NCBI RefSeq assembly: GCF_000317065.1
Contig: NC_019701.1
Coordinates: 4,164,001 to 4,228,000 of the forward strand
Reading direction: 5' to 3'
DNA from: Pseudanabaena sp. PCC 7367
Lineage (GTDB): Bacteria > Cyanobacteriota > Cyanobacteriia > Pseudanabaenales > Pseudanabaenaceae
Length of the DNA stretch: 64,000 bases
Numbering within the stretch: the stretch's first letter is position 1; the number at the start of each line of letters is the position of its first letter. Under the pieces are notes generated by a model, which was not told the origin of the DNA, did no database searches, and worked only from the letters and a program-made list of their open reading frames with translations. Made by a program: the position numbers and the translations under genes. Below are positions 53,682 through 62,303 of this stretch, in pieces.

Positions 53682-54143
53682 ATGCCCACCAATTCAGAAT
53701 TAAATCAAATCACCAACTTTGTGCCCATTTCCGACCACTTGAGCACCGCAGGACAGCCCACGATCGAGCAATTCAAGGCGATCGCGGCGGCTGGCTATGA
53801 CACAATTATCAATTTGGCGCTGAAAACATCTACCAATGCGATCGAGAATGAGGCGGAGATTATCGCCGATCTGGAGATGGAATATGTGCATATTCCGGTG
53901 GAATGGGAAAATCCAGCAATGGCGGATTTGGAATATTTTTTTGAGGTGATGGCCGCCCACCAGGACGAGAAAGTATTGGTGCATTGCGCCTTGAATATGC
54001 GCGTTTCTGCGTTTACCTATCTCTATCGCACCCTCAAGCAAGGGGTTGAGCCCCAGGTTGCCCAACAGGATTTAAATAAAGTCTGGGAGCCGATCCCAAC
54101 CTGGCAAAGTTTCATCGATCGGGCGATCGCCCACTACAGCTAA
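53682..54143 (+). CDS. Protein tyrosine phosphatase-like (DSP/Blh-type) protein
   Basis: Small cytoplasmic phosphatase-fold protein of 153 residues. It carries the cysteine-dependent phosphatase signature HCxxxxR (H101, C102, R107 in LVHCALNMRVSAF) after a strand. The N-terminal wording ITNFVPISDHLSTAGQPTIE resembles the beta-lactamase-hydrolase-like/DSP family that contains the same loop. The general-acid Asp of classical PTPs is not obvious, so activity is uncertain. Start ATG 53682 is preferred over a TTG at 53658, which would add LLLLLK-type residues. It lies 174 bp after moaA on the same strand. Confidence 0.85.
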   Translation: MPTNSELNQITNFVPISDHLSTAGQPTIEQFKAIAAAGYDTIINLALKTSTNAIENEAEIIADLEMEYVHIPVEWENPAMADLEYFFEVMAAHQDEKVLVHCALNMRVSAFTYLYRTLKQGVEPQVAQQDLNKVWEPIPTWQSFIDRAIAHYS

Positions 54144-54577
54144 AACGCTAACACCAGGCGATCGGTGGCCTCGTTAACTTTTGGGCTGATGTTTAGGCCA
54201 AGCCCCTGGAAGCCGAATCTATTGGTATGCATAAGATCCCCGCATAATTTAAATACGACCGATCAAACCTGTCCCTATTGGTGGATTGGTTTATTTAATA
54301 TTTCCTTTATAAACTAGTAGTAGCTATTTATGGACTTGCTACAAATATTGACATAGCTGTGCTTAGACCAGCTCGATCGAAATTTTTGCATAAGCAAACC
54401 AGCCAAAGAAATTAAGGTTGCAAATTTTAGATTGAACCGATTCATCACAATCGCAGTCTAAACCTGATAAGTTCCCCGATCGCAGCTTATAGAACCAACC
54501 TGAAGTAACTAGAACATAGTTACCACCGTCAATCTAGGCAATATATCCTGAATCATTAATACAGAAGCGATCGCCCC
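54144..54577. other. Spacer before the DCC-family gene
   Basis: About 430 bp of AT-rich DNA with no gene, RNA or clear regulatory element that I can support. Confidence 0.5.
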
Positions 54578-55078
54578 ATGACTAAAGTCAGCCCTACCAA
54601 TAAAATCAATAAACCCAGCACTAAGTCGGAACCGGAAGCCCCAAATCAAAACCAGCCCCAAAGCAGATATAAAGTGATCTATGACGGTAATTGCAACCTT
54701 TGCGTGAGCCTGGTGCAAATGCTCGAAAAACTCGATCGCGGCCAGAAATTCACCTATGCGCCGATGCAGGATCTAGAAACCCTGGCTAGCTTTGGTATTT
54801 CCGCAGCGGATTGCGAAATGGGTATGATTTTAATCAATGCAAATTTCCCTGATCAACGCTGGCAGGGTAGCGATGCCGCTGAGGAGATCGGCAGACTCTT
54901 ACCCGCTGGAGCGGTATTTGTAGCTGCCTATCGATCGCTACCGGGGATGAAGTGGCTGGGCGATCGTACCTATGAACAAGTTCGTGACAATCGCTATGCA
55001 ATCTTTGGCAAACGCGATCGCACCTATCAATCAGCCTATCCGATCGGTTGTCGGCAAGGGCAGAATTGCAAAGTTTAA
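54578..55078 (+). CDS. DCC (DUF393) family thiol-disulfide oxidoreductase-like protein
   Basis: 166 residues. The DCC motif YDGNCNLC (Asp36, Cys39, Cys42) defines the family, which is linked to thioredoxin-like redox chemistry but has no known substrate. The first 30 residues are a polar, disordered-looking extension rich in Asn/Pro/Gln/Ser. Aromatic and basic C-terminal segments (RYAIFGKRDRTYQS, YPIGCRQGQNCKV) contain two further cysteines. No membrane segment or signal peptide is seen. It is a single gene between spacers. Confidence 0.88.
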   Translation: MTKVSPTNKINKPSTKSEPEAPNQNQPQSRYKVIYDGNCNLCVSLVQMLEKLDRGQKFTYAPMQDLETLASFGISAADCEMGMILINANFPDQRWQGSDAAEEIGRLLPAGAVFVAAYRSLPGMKWLGDRTYEQVRDNRYAIFGKRDRTYQSAYPIGCRQGQNCKV

Positions 55079-55170
55079 ACTATTCAATTTGTATTCTTTT
55101 GATTAATTCGTTCACTTGATTAATTATTAATTAGTTCAATTGGTAATCATATTAATTAAGCAGAGCAACA

Positions 55171-55194
55171 TAAGTTCATAAGTTCATAAGTTCA
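55171..55194 (+). repeat. Tandem repeat, 3 x 8 bp (TAAGTTCA)
   Basis: Three perfect copies of TAAGTTCA lie in the spacer upstream of the RND efflux genes. The array has no dyad or other secondary structure. Confidence 0.75.
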
Positions 55195-55210
55195 GTCGAT
55201 CGCCATTGTG

Positions 55211-55236
55211 ACTGTAATAAAACACTGTAATAAAAC
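55211..55236 (+). repeat. Tandem repeat, 2 x 13 bp (ACTGTAATAAAAC)
   Basis: Two perfect copies of ACTGTAATAAAAC follow 16 bp after the 8-bp array. They lie about 110-140 bp upstream of the efflux adaptor start, in the expected promoter region. Confidence 0.75.
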
Positions 55237-55347
55237 TAAGTCAGGCATAAACAACTATTACAACTATTTAGTATTTGGTTAAAAGCCAATTCAAGATTTT
55301 ATATACATATTTAGTTTGATATTCAGGTTAGGTAGCGTGGTCAAGGT

Positions 55348-56739
55348 ATGAAACCAATTCAGCGTAATTTAGTTTTGGTTGGCTGTCTTAGTAGCCTGTT
55401 ATTGGTAGGGGTGGTTAGTGGTTGCGGCTCCAGCCCCGACAGAGCCAGTCAAGCTCAGCCGCAGGGGCGGGGTAGACCTAACCCAGGCGCAGCAGATCAA
55501 AATAGACCGATCGCGGTGGATGTGGCGATCGCGGCCACTGGTTCATTGCGTCCCGGCCTGGAATATACGGGCACCACTGCGCCGGTGCGAGAGGTGCTAT
55601 TGCGATCGCGGGTGGAAGGGCGTTTGCTCAGCCTGAATGCCGACATTGGCGATCGGCTCACCCAGGGGCAGATCGTGGGTCAACAGGATGATGCAGTTTT
55701 ACAGGCCACTGTCTTAGAAGCCAGGGCAGAGGTGGCAGTTTTGGAAGCGGAGGTAGCCCAGGCAATTACCGAGGTGAATACGGCCAAAACTCTGGTGGAG
55801 CAATCGCGGATTAGATTACAACAGGCGCAAGTTGACGCAAAGCGATTGCAAGATCTAGCTGAATCGGGTGCTAGCACTACGCAGCAGGCTGAACTAGCCC
55901 AAACTGAGGCCGAAACCGCAGCGCAGGTTTTACGCTCGGCTCAGGAACAGGTGCGATCGCGCCAGAACCAGGTTGTTGCTGCCAGACAACGGGTAGCTGC
56001 CCAACAGGCGGTGCTTGCCCAGGAACAAGAACAGCTTTCCTTTACTAGCCTGATTGTTCCCCTGAATGGGTTTGTGCTGGAGCAGATTGCCGAGCCGGGT
56101 AATTTACTACGGGCAGGGGATGAGGTAATTAGAATTGGTGATTTTAGCGAGGTTAAGGTGGTGGTGCTGGTGTCGGAACTGGAGCTAAGCCAGATTCAAG
56201 TCAATCAAACCGTGATGGTACGGCTGGATGCCTATGACGATCGCCAGATTGAAGGCAGGGTAAATCGGATCTCGTTGGCGGCTGATCCCACTTCGCGGCT
56301 GTTGCCAGTGGAAATTACGATCGCCAATAACCCCGACCAACCGATCGGTAGTGGGTTGCTGGCCAGGGTTAGTTTTACTGATCCTGGTGATCAAAGGGTG
56401 GTGTTGCCGCTCTCGGCGCTGGCGATAGGTGATGATGTTGCTGGTAGTCCTAATAATTCTAATAAACCTACTAATTCTAATAAACCTACTAATCCTGGCG
56501 ATCGCGCTGCCAATAACAATATCAATCAAGATCCCAGCATGGCGCAGGTGTTTGTGCTGAATGAAACGGGTGATGGGGCAACGGTGGTGGCCAAGCAAGT
56601 CCAGGTGGGCGATCGCGGTGATGGTCGGGTGGAGATTATTTCTGGCCTGGATCGGGATGAAAGGTATGTGGTGCGGAGTGCAAAACCGCTGAAGGATGGC
56701 GATCGGGTGGTTTTAAGCGCCTTGTCACAGAATAGTTAA
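55348..56739 (+). CDS. RND efflux periplasmic adaptor (HlyD/MFP family) lipoprotein
   Basis: Membrane-fusion protein linking the inner-membrane RND pump to an outer-membrane channel. A lipoprotein signal ends at VVSGC (Cys26). Mature-protein motifs include RSRVEGRLLSLNADIGDRL of the lipoyl hairpin, a long coiled-coil hairpin (about 120-220) rich in Ala/Glu/Gln, and the beta-barrel. Near 370-395 there is an Asn/Lys/Pro/Thr-rich insertion (NNSNKPTNSNKPTNPGDRA) encoded by an 18-bp tandem repeat, probably a surface loop. At 463 residues it is longer than typical for this reason. It is cotranscribed with the RND pump 106 bp downstream. The cognate outer-membrane protein is not seen here. Confidence 0.92.
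   Translation: MKPIQRNLVLVGCLSSLLLVGVVSGCGSSPDRASQAQPQGRGRPNPGAADQNRPIAVDVAIAATGSLRPGLEYTGTTAPVREVLLRSRVEGRLLSLNADIGDRLTQGQIVGQQDDAVLQATVLEARAEVAVLEAEVAQAITEVNTAKTLVEQSRIRLQQAQVDAKRLQDLAESGASTTQQAELAQTEAETAAQVLRSAQEQVRSRQNQVVAARQRVAAQQAVLAQEQEQLSFTSLIVPLNGFVLEQIAEPGNLLRAGDEVIRIGDFSEVKVVVLVSELELSQIQVNQTVMVRLDAYDDRQIEGRVNRISLAADPTSRLLPVEITIANNPDQPIGSGLLARVSFTDPGDQRVVLPLSALAIGDDVAGSPNNSNKPTNSNKPTNPGDRAANNNINQDPSMAQVFVLNETGDGATVVAKQVQVGDRGDGRVEIISGLDRDERYVVRSAKPLKDGDRVVLSALSQNS
56455..56490 (+). repeat. In-frame tandem repeat, 2 x 18 bp
   Basis: AATTCTAATAAACCTACT occurs twice perfectly, followed by a partial AATCCT. It encodes an Asn-Ser-Asn-Lys-Pro-Thr duplication within the efflux adaptor. 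This is a coding analogue of the many short tandem duplications in spacers here. Confidence 0.8.
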
Positions 56740-56845
56740 TAGTTAAACAAATCTAGTCCCCAAGTCCTCGTCAATAAACTGAATCCCAAAATAGAAACGT
56801 AATTAACCAAGCATCAATAATACAAACACCATGAGGCTAGGGTGA

Positions 56846-59800
56846 ATGAGAGAGCCGCAATTAGCTCAACCAACCACGAAGAATAGTTCAAGTAGCCGAT
56901 TCAGCATCAGCACAGTGGCGATCCGTCGTCACATTGGTACTTTAATGCTAGCGATCGCCGTGGTGGTGGTGGGCATCTTCTCGCTCACCCAACTGCAAGT
57001 AGACCTGCTGCCATCGATCACCTATCCGAGGATTGGCGCAAGGCTAGATGCACCAGGGATCTCACCCGAAGTTGCCGTTGATGAAATCACCCGACCCCTA
57101 GAGCAAGCCCTCGCCGCCACCGAAGGCGTGACCCAAATATTTTCTAGCACCCGCGAAGGCAGAGTCCGGGTCGATCTGTTCTTTGAACCAGGTAGCAACA
57201 TCGATCAGGCGCTTAATGATGCCACCGCAGCCTTCAATCGCAATCGCTCCCGCCTCCCCGACACGGTGGAAAACGCCCGATTATTTAAATTTGACCCCTC
57301 CCAACTGCCGGTCTATGAATTTGCCTTGACCTCGCCAAAGCTCTCACCAGTGGAATTGCGGGTGTTTGCAGACGAAGAACTGGGGCGAGAACTTACGATC
57401 GTCAAGGGGGTAGCTTCGGTCGATGTGTCCGGTGGCGTAAGCGAAGAGGTGCGGGTTAATCTGGATATGCAGCGATTGCAAGCTCTGGGGATTAGTTTGT
57501 CCGATGTGTTAGCTGCCCTCAGCGATCGCAATCAGGACATTTCTGGCGGTCGGATCGAAGGCACTCAAAATGAACCACTTACCCGCACGATCGGTCAGTT
57601 TGAATCAGCCACAGAGATCGCTAATCTCTCCTTTGAGGTTAATTCTGGTAATTCCAGCAATTCTAATCCAGTTACAAACCAGAGTCGGCGGGTCTATCTG
57701 CGTGACTTTGCCGAAGTGATTGATGGCACTGAAAAGGAGCGCATCACCGTAAAACTAAATGGTGAAAATGCAGTCAAAGTAAGCATCCAGAAACAACCCG
57801 ATGCCAACACGATCGAGGTGGTGGATGCAGTTAAACGTAAAATCGAAGAACTAAGACAGGCGAATGTAATCCCCATTGATGCGGTACTTACGTCCACCCT
57901 GGATGAGTCCGAGTTTATTCGCGCCTCGATCGGCAATGTCACTAATGCGGGCTTGTTGGGCACAGCCTTGGCAGCGATCGCCGTGTTGCTGTTTCTGGGC
58001 TCATTACGACAGACGTTAATTATTTTAATTGCGATTCCCATGTCGGTGTTAACAGCAATGATTTTGATGGGGGCATTTGGCCTCTCATTAAATCTATTTA
58101 GTCTGGGTGGTTTGGCCTTGGGCGTGGGGATCGTGGTCGATAACTCGATCGTGATGCTGGAAAATATTGTCGCTGGAGTCAGCGCCCAAAAGTCTAAATT
58201 GAATGGCGAAAATGGCGCTGAAATAAATATTGCTAATGGTGCTGATGATTCTAATGGCAATGGCCATGCCCAAAATAACCTCCATCATCACGATCGCAGC
58301 GCCGCAGTGATCGCCCAGGCCGAGCAGAGCAGCCAGGAAGTAGAATCTGCGCTGGTGGCCTCAACCAGTACCAACCTGGTGGTGGTGTTGCCGTTTTTGC
58401 TAATTGGTGGATTTATTGCGTTGCTGTTCAATGAGTTGATCCTGACGATCAGCTTTGCGGTGGCAGCTTCGATCGTAACCGCGATTACGATTGTGCCTGC
58501 GTTTGCTTCCCGATTGCTCACGCTGCCTTTTGCCAGCAACATCGATCGCTTCTGGCTATTGCAGCAGTTCAATCAACGCTTCGAGGCGGCCACGGCAGGT
58601 TATGGCAGAACCTTGGCAAAAGTATTACAGCATCGGCTAGTGGTGTTGGCGATCGCCTTTATTGTCCTGGGTGGTAGTAGCTTCTTCCTGGCTGGGCAAC
58701 TGTCCCAGGAAATTTTGCCACCAGTGAACACTGGCCAAGCAAGAGCATTTATCCAGTTTCCACCGGGTACAACCCTGGCCACCAATCGCCAGGTGACTAA
58801 ATTAGTAGACGATGTAATTTTGCAGCAGCCCGAAACCGAATTTGCATTTACTACATCGGGCGGTTTTCTGTTTGGTAGTTCTACCTCATTGAATACCCTG
58901 CGTAGTTCCAGCACAATTACGCTTACACCGAATACCAATGTGGCTGCTTATATTGAGCAGGTCAATCGCCAGATCGCTAAGCTCAATCTGGTTGATATTC
59001 GGGTGCGGCTGAGTCCAGGCCGGGTGCGTGGTTTGATTACATCCAATTCACCCACCTTTGGTTCTGATTTGGATGTAACTTTGCAAGGCAGCAATGAGGA
59101 GGCTTTGGAACAGGCAGGTCGTCAGGTTATGGCGGCTTTAGATGAGCAGGTGAATGCTGCTAGATTTCGACCCGACTCCGATCCGCGCCAGCCAGAGGTG
59201 CAAATCAAGCCAGATTGGGAGCGCCTAGAGGCTTTGGGGCTAACCACTGAGGACGTGGGTAGAACGATCGAAACGGCGATCTCTGGCACTGTGCCAACCC
59301 AACTACAACGGGGCGATCGCCTGGTGGATGTGAGGGTGCAACTGGATCAAAGCCGAATTACTCAGAATTATCAGCTTGAGCAAATCCCCCTTTTTACCAG
59401 CAATAATCAACTGGTGCGGGTGGCGGATGTGGCCAAAATTGATAAAGGACAAGCACCGGGTGAAATCCAGCGCATCAATCAGCGTGAGGTGTTTATCATC
59501 ATTGGCAATCTGAATGAGGGAGCTAGTTTGAGTGAGGCGATCGCCCAAACCAATGCTGCGATTACGCCATTAGACCTGCCCGCTGGCGTAAACATTCTGC
59601 CCAGTAGTGTGGGGGAAACAAATCAGCAATTGCAGAATTCGTTGATTATCCTGGGAGCGTTAGCAGCTTTCCTGGTGTTTGTAGTGATGGCGGTGCAATA
59701 CAATTCCCTGATTGATCCGTTGGTAATCATTCTGACGATCCCACTGGCACTGGCAGGGGGCATCTTGGGTTTGTATCTCACTGAAACTGCGATCGGTGCG

Positions 59801-60202
59801 ACGGTGGTAGTAGGGGCAGTGTTACTAGTAGGGATTGTAGTGAATAATGCGATCGTGCTGGTGGAGTTGGCCAATCAAATTAGAGATCAGCAAAAATGCG
59901 ATCGGCAAACGGCAATTTTGATCGCTGCACCCAGGCGATTGCGACCGATTTTGATGACTACAATTACTACTGTGTTGGGGTTATTTCCACTGGCGTTGGG
60001 GATTGGTGAGGGTGCAGAATTTATTCAACCGCTTGGCGTAGTAGTGTTTTCAGGATTATCGTTGGCAACATTGCTAACCCTGTTTATCATTCCCTGTTTT
60101 TATACGTTGCTGCATGATTTGCTGTCTGGCTCTGGCAATCAGCACGATCACCACAAGCAAAAACTAGCCAGGCAACGATCGCTTACCAAAGTAGGAAAGT
60201 AG
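56846..60202 (+). CDS. RND efflux pump (AcrB/HAE family)
   Basis: Inner-membrane, proton-driven RND exporter of 1118 residues with twelve membrane helices and two large periplasmic loops. The N-terminus QLQVDLLPSITYPRIGARLD and the transmembrane stretch GGLALGVGIVVDNSIVMLENI match the HAE1-like type. The Asp pair in TM4 that relays protons appears as a single D in VVDNS. In the cytoplasmic loop after TM4 there is an insertion of about 35 residues rich in Asn/Gly with HHHD. The second half repeats the plan (GAVLLVGIVVNNAIVLVELA). The substrate is unknown. It follows the adaptor gene by 106 bp; the spacer holds no terminator. Confidence 0.92.
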   Translation: MREPQLAQPTTKNSSSSRFSISTVAIRRHIGTLMLAIAVVVVGIFSLTQLQVDLLPSITYPRIGARLDAPGISPEVAVDEITRPLEQALAATEGVTQIFSSTREGRVRVDLFFEPGSNIDQALNDATAAFNRNRSRLPDTVENARLFKFDPSQLPVYEFALTSPKLSPVELRVFADEELGRELTIVKGVASVDVSGGVSEEVRVNLDMQRLQALGISLSDVLAALSDRNQDISGGRIEGTQNEPLTRTIGQFESATEIANLSFEVNSGNSSNSNPVTNQSRRVYLRDFAEVIDGTEKERITVKLNGENAVKVSIQKQPDANTIEVVDAVKRKIEELRQANVIPIDAVLTSTLDESEFIRASIGNVTNAGLLGTALAAIAVLLFLGSLRQTLIILIAIPMSVLTAMILMGAFGLSLNLFSLGGLALGVGIVVDNSIVMLENIVAGVSAQKSKLNGENGAEINIANGADDSNGNGHAQNNLHHHDRSAAVIAQAEQSSQEVESALVASTSTNLVVVLPFLLIGGFIALLFNELILTISFAVAASIVTAITIVPAFASRLLTLPFASNIDRFWLLQQFNQRFEAATAGYGRTLAKVLQHRLVVLAIAFIVLGGSSFFLAGQLSQEILPPVNTGQARAFIQFPPGTTLATNRQVTKLVDDVILQQPETEFAFTTSGGFLFGSSTSLNTLRSSSTITLTPNTNVAAYIEQVNRQIAKLNLVDIRVRLSPGRVRGLITSNSPTFGSDLDVTLQGSNEEALEQAGRQVMAALDEQVNAARFRPDSDPRQPEVQIKPDWERLEALGLTTEDVGRTIETAISGTVPTQLQRGDRLVDVRVQLDQSRITQNYQLEQIPLFTSNNQLVRVADVAKIDKGQAPGEIQRINQREVFIIIGNLNEGASLSEAIAQTNAAITPLDLPAGVNILPSSVGETNQQLQNSLIILGALAAFLVFVVMAVQYNSLIDPLVIILTIPLALAGGILGLYLTETAIGATVVVGAVLLVGIVVNNAIVLVELANQIRDQQKCDRQTAILIAAPRRLRPILMTTITTVLGLFPLALGIGEGAEFIQPLGVVVFSGLSLATLLTLFIIPCFYTLLHDLLSGSGNQHDHHKQKLARQRSLTKVGK

Positions 60203-60320
60203 AGTAGGAAAGTAGCACTTGAACAATTTAAACCCACATTCCGCGGTTAAGAAATAAAATAAGTTAATGTAGACTAACATAGCTCTAACATAGCTATGCC
60301 TAGAATCCCTTATGTCGTCC

Positions 60321-61847
60321 TCAGGCGCGATTGCAGAGTTTGTTCTGGAGTAATTGTTTTAGCTCGCCCTCAATCATTTGGCCTGCGGCTGGATACCGTT
60401 CCTTGCCATTGCTTTTAAGATAGATATATTCACAGTTAATATCATCAAATTGGGTGGCGCTATTAATCTGCCAATCCTGGACACAAACGCCGTTGAGCTT
60501 GGTGGAGGTAAAATTGGTGGCGATCGCCTGAGCCCTGGATAAATCTGCATTTTCCAAATTTGCACCACTCAAGTTGGCTTCGCTCATGTTCGCCCCATAC
60601 AAGTTGGCTCGACCCAGATTTGCCTCACTTAGGGAAGCACCACTCAAAATAGCACGACTCAAGTTGGCTCTGACAAAATTAGCCCCGGCTAAACTTGCTT
60701 CACTTAGATTGGTTTTGATCAAGATCGCGCCCACTATCTCTGCGTCGATCGCATATACCCCGGTCAAATTGGCTCTAGTTAAGTCGGTGCCACATAGATT
60801 TGCACTGATCAAATTGGCCTCAATAAAACTGGCTTCGGTCAAATTCGCTCGATTTAAGTCAGCGCGGCTCAAATTGGCTTCGGTTAAGTTGGCACGGAAT
60901 AAATCGGCCTCAATTAAAACTGCCCTAGTCAGATCGGCGGAAATTAAATTTGTACCCAATAAATTAGCTCGCACCAAATAGGCTCCGGCCAACTTGGACA
61001 TACTTAGATTTGCGCCATGTAAATCTGCCTTGATCAGATTGGCGCGACTGAGATCGGCTCGGCTCAAGTTCGAACCGCTTAAGCTGGCTTCGCTGAGATT
61101 TGCCTCATTTAATTCAGTACGAACAAAATTGGTGCGGCTGAGGTTGGCACGGCTGAGGTTGGCACGGCTCAAATTGGCGCGACTTAAATCCGCCCCATTT
61201 AAGTTAGCACCACTCAGATTAGCTCCGCGTAGGTCTGCGCCACTAAAATTGGCATCGCTGAGATCCAAGCCACTGAGATCTAATTTGGCGAGGCTGGCAC
61301 CCGTTAAATTAGCCCCATTAAAACTAGCCACACTGAGCTTGGCATCCTTTAAATTTGCCTCGACGAGTGTAGCTTTACTCAAATCAACCTGGCTCAGGTT
61401 GGCTCCACTCAGATTTGCCACGCTCAAATCTGCACCGCTCAGGTTTGCACCCATTAAATCTGCCTTGGTTAGATTCGATACCCGCAGATCGCAACGGGCT
61501 AAGTCTGCTTCCACCAGGATTGCACCACTGAGATTCGCACCAATTAGATTAGCTCGATTCAAGTTGGCCTCAGTTAAGGTGGCTCTGCCCAAATTAATAC
61601 TGATCAGGTCTGCGCCAACTAATACTGCTTCGGTGAGGTTAGCTCTTTTCAGGTTTGACTCACTCAAATCAGCCCGACTGAGATCGATGCGGCTCAGTTC
61701 AGCGTTTAATAGCTCAATTCTGGTCAAAGTAACGCCGATTAAACAAGCCTCGCTCAGATCAGCTTGAATCGAGCCATTTTTCTCAAACCACTGATTCCAG
61801 GCTGTTACACCCTTGCCAATTAATTTCAAATGCTGATCGTTTGCCAC
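60321..61847 (-). CDS. Pentapeptide-repeat protein, 508 aa
   Basis: Almost the entire length is built of A(D/N)LxX pentapeptides (LSRANLSRANLSRANLSR, LSGADLSVANLSGANLSQVD), which fold as a right-handed quadrilateral beta-helix. About 85 repeats are readable. The C-terminal 70 residues change to a non-repeat region (VQDWQINSATQFDDINCEYI). No signal peptide is visible, so it is probably cytosolic. Such proteins are abundant in cyanobacteria; the role is unknown. The 15-bp DNA periodicity also keeps long frames open on the opposite strand. Confidence 0.92.
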   Translation of the reverse strand: MANDQHLKLIGKGVTAWNQWFEKNGSIQADLSEACLIGVTLTRIELLNAELSRIDLSRADLSESNLKRANLTEAVLVGADLISINLGRATLTEANLNRANLIGANLSGAILVEADLARCDLRVSNLTKADLMGANLSGADLSVANLSGANLSQVDLSKATLVEANLKDAKLSVASFNGANLTGASLAKLDLSGLDLSDANFSGADLRGANLSGANLNGADLSRANLSRANLSRANLSRTNFVRTELNEANLSEASLSGSNLSRADLSRANLIKADLHGANLSMSKLAGAYLVRANLLGTNLISADLTRAVLIEADLFRANLTEANLSRADLNRANLTEASFIEANLISANLCGTDLTRANLTGVYAIDAEIVGAILIKTNLSEASLAGANFVRANLSRAILSGASLSEANLGRANLYGANMSEANLSGANLENADLSRAQAIATNFTSTKLNGVCVQDWQINSATQFDDINCEYIYLKSNGKERYPAAGQMIEGELKQLLQNKLCNRA

Positions 61848-62303
61848 AATCTTATCCCTGGATAGTATTTAACTGGATCTTAAAGTTATGTGAACTTTGG
61901 TGAAATCAGCTTAGCTCAGTTTCTGATGATTAATGTCGTTAGTTTCTCAATATTTTATCAATAAATTTACCTGATGGAATGTCAAGCCATAGGGCTGAAT
62001 CGATCGGAATGACTTTAGCTAAAACAAACTAAACCAAAGCTGGCTCTTGCTTTGTCATAACTCTAGTTCTGTTTAAGGAGCCTGATCAGAAATGGGATCA
62101 GGTTAATAAAAGGTTATGCATGAGACTTGGGGGATTCCACTTTTGTTTACTTTGTCTGCACTATTACTACCCGACTTCTCCACCTTTCAAGACCAAGCTT
62201 TTCCACTTTTGTTGTTTAGACTGCTATTAGTCAGAATATAGGGGCAAATAAATGATTTTTCCCTGATGTTCTTGCTTGGGTAGCCCTAGATGATTTGCCA
62301 ACC
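61848..62303. other. Divergent spacer with a small hairpin
   Basis: About 456 bp between the divergent pentapeptide-repeat and glycosyltransferase genes. CCTGATC (62081-62087) and GATCAGG (62096-62102) form a 7-bp stem with an 8-nt loop and no T-run. It lies about 200 bp before the glycosyltransferase start and may be an operator or leader element. Nothing else is evident. Confidence 0.45.

Noticed and set aside
60574-61767. Two long plus-strand frames (135 and 257 codons) opposite the pentapeptide gene
   Set aside because: Kept open by the 15-bp periodicity of the pentapeptide repeat; their Lys/Leu/Ala/Arg-rich products are artefacts of the reverse complement.
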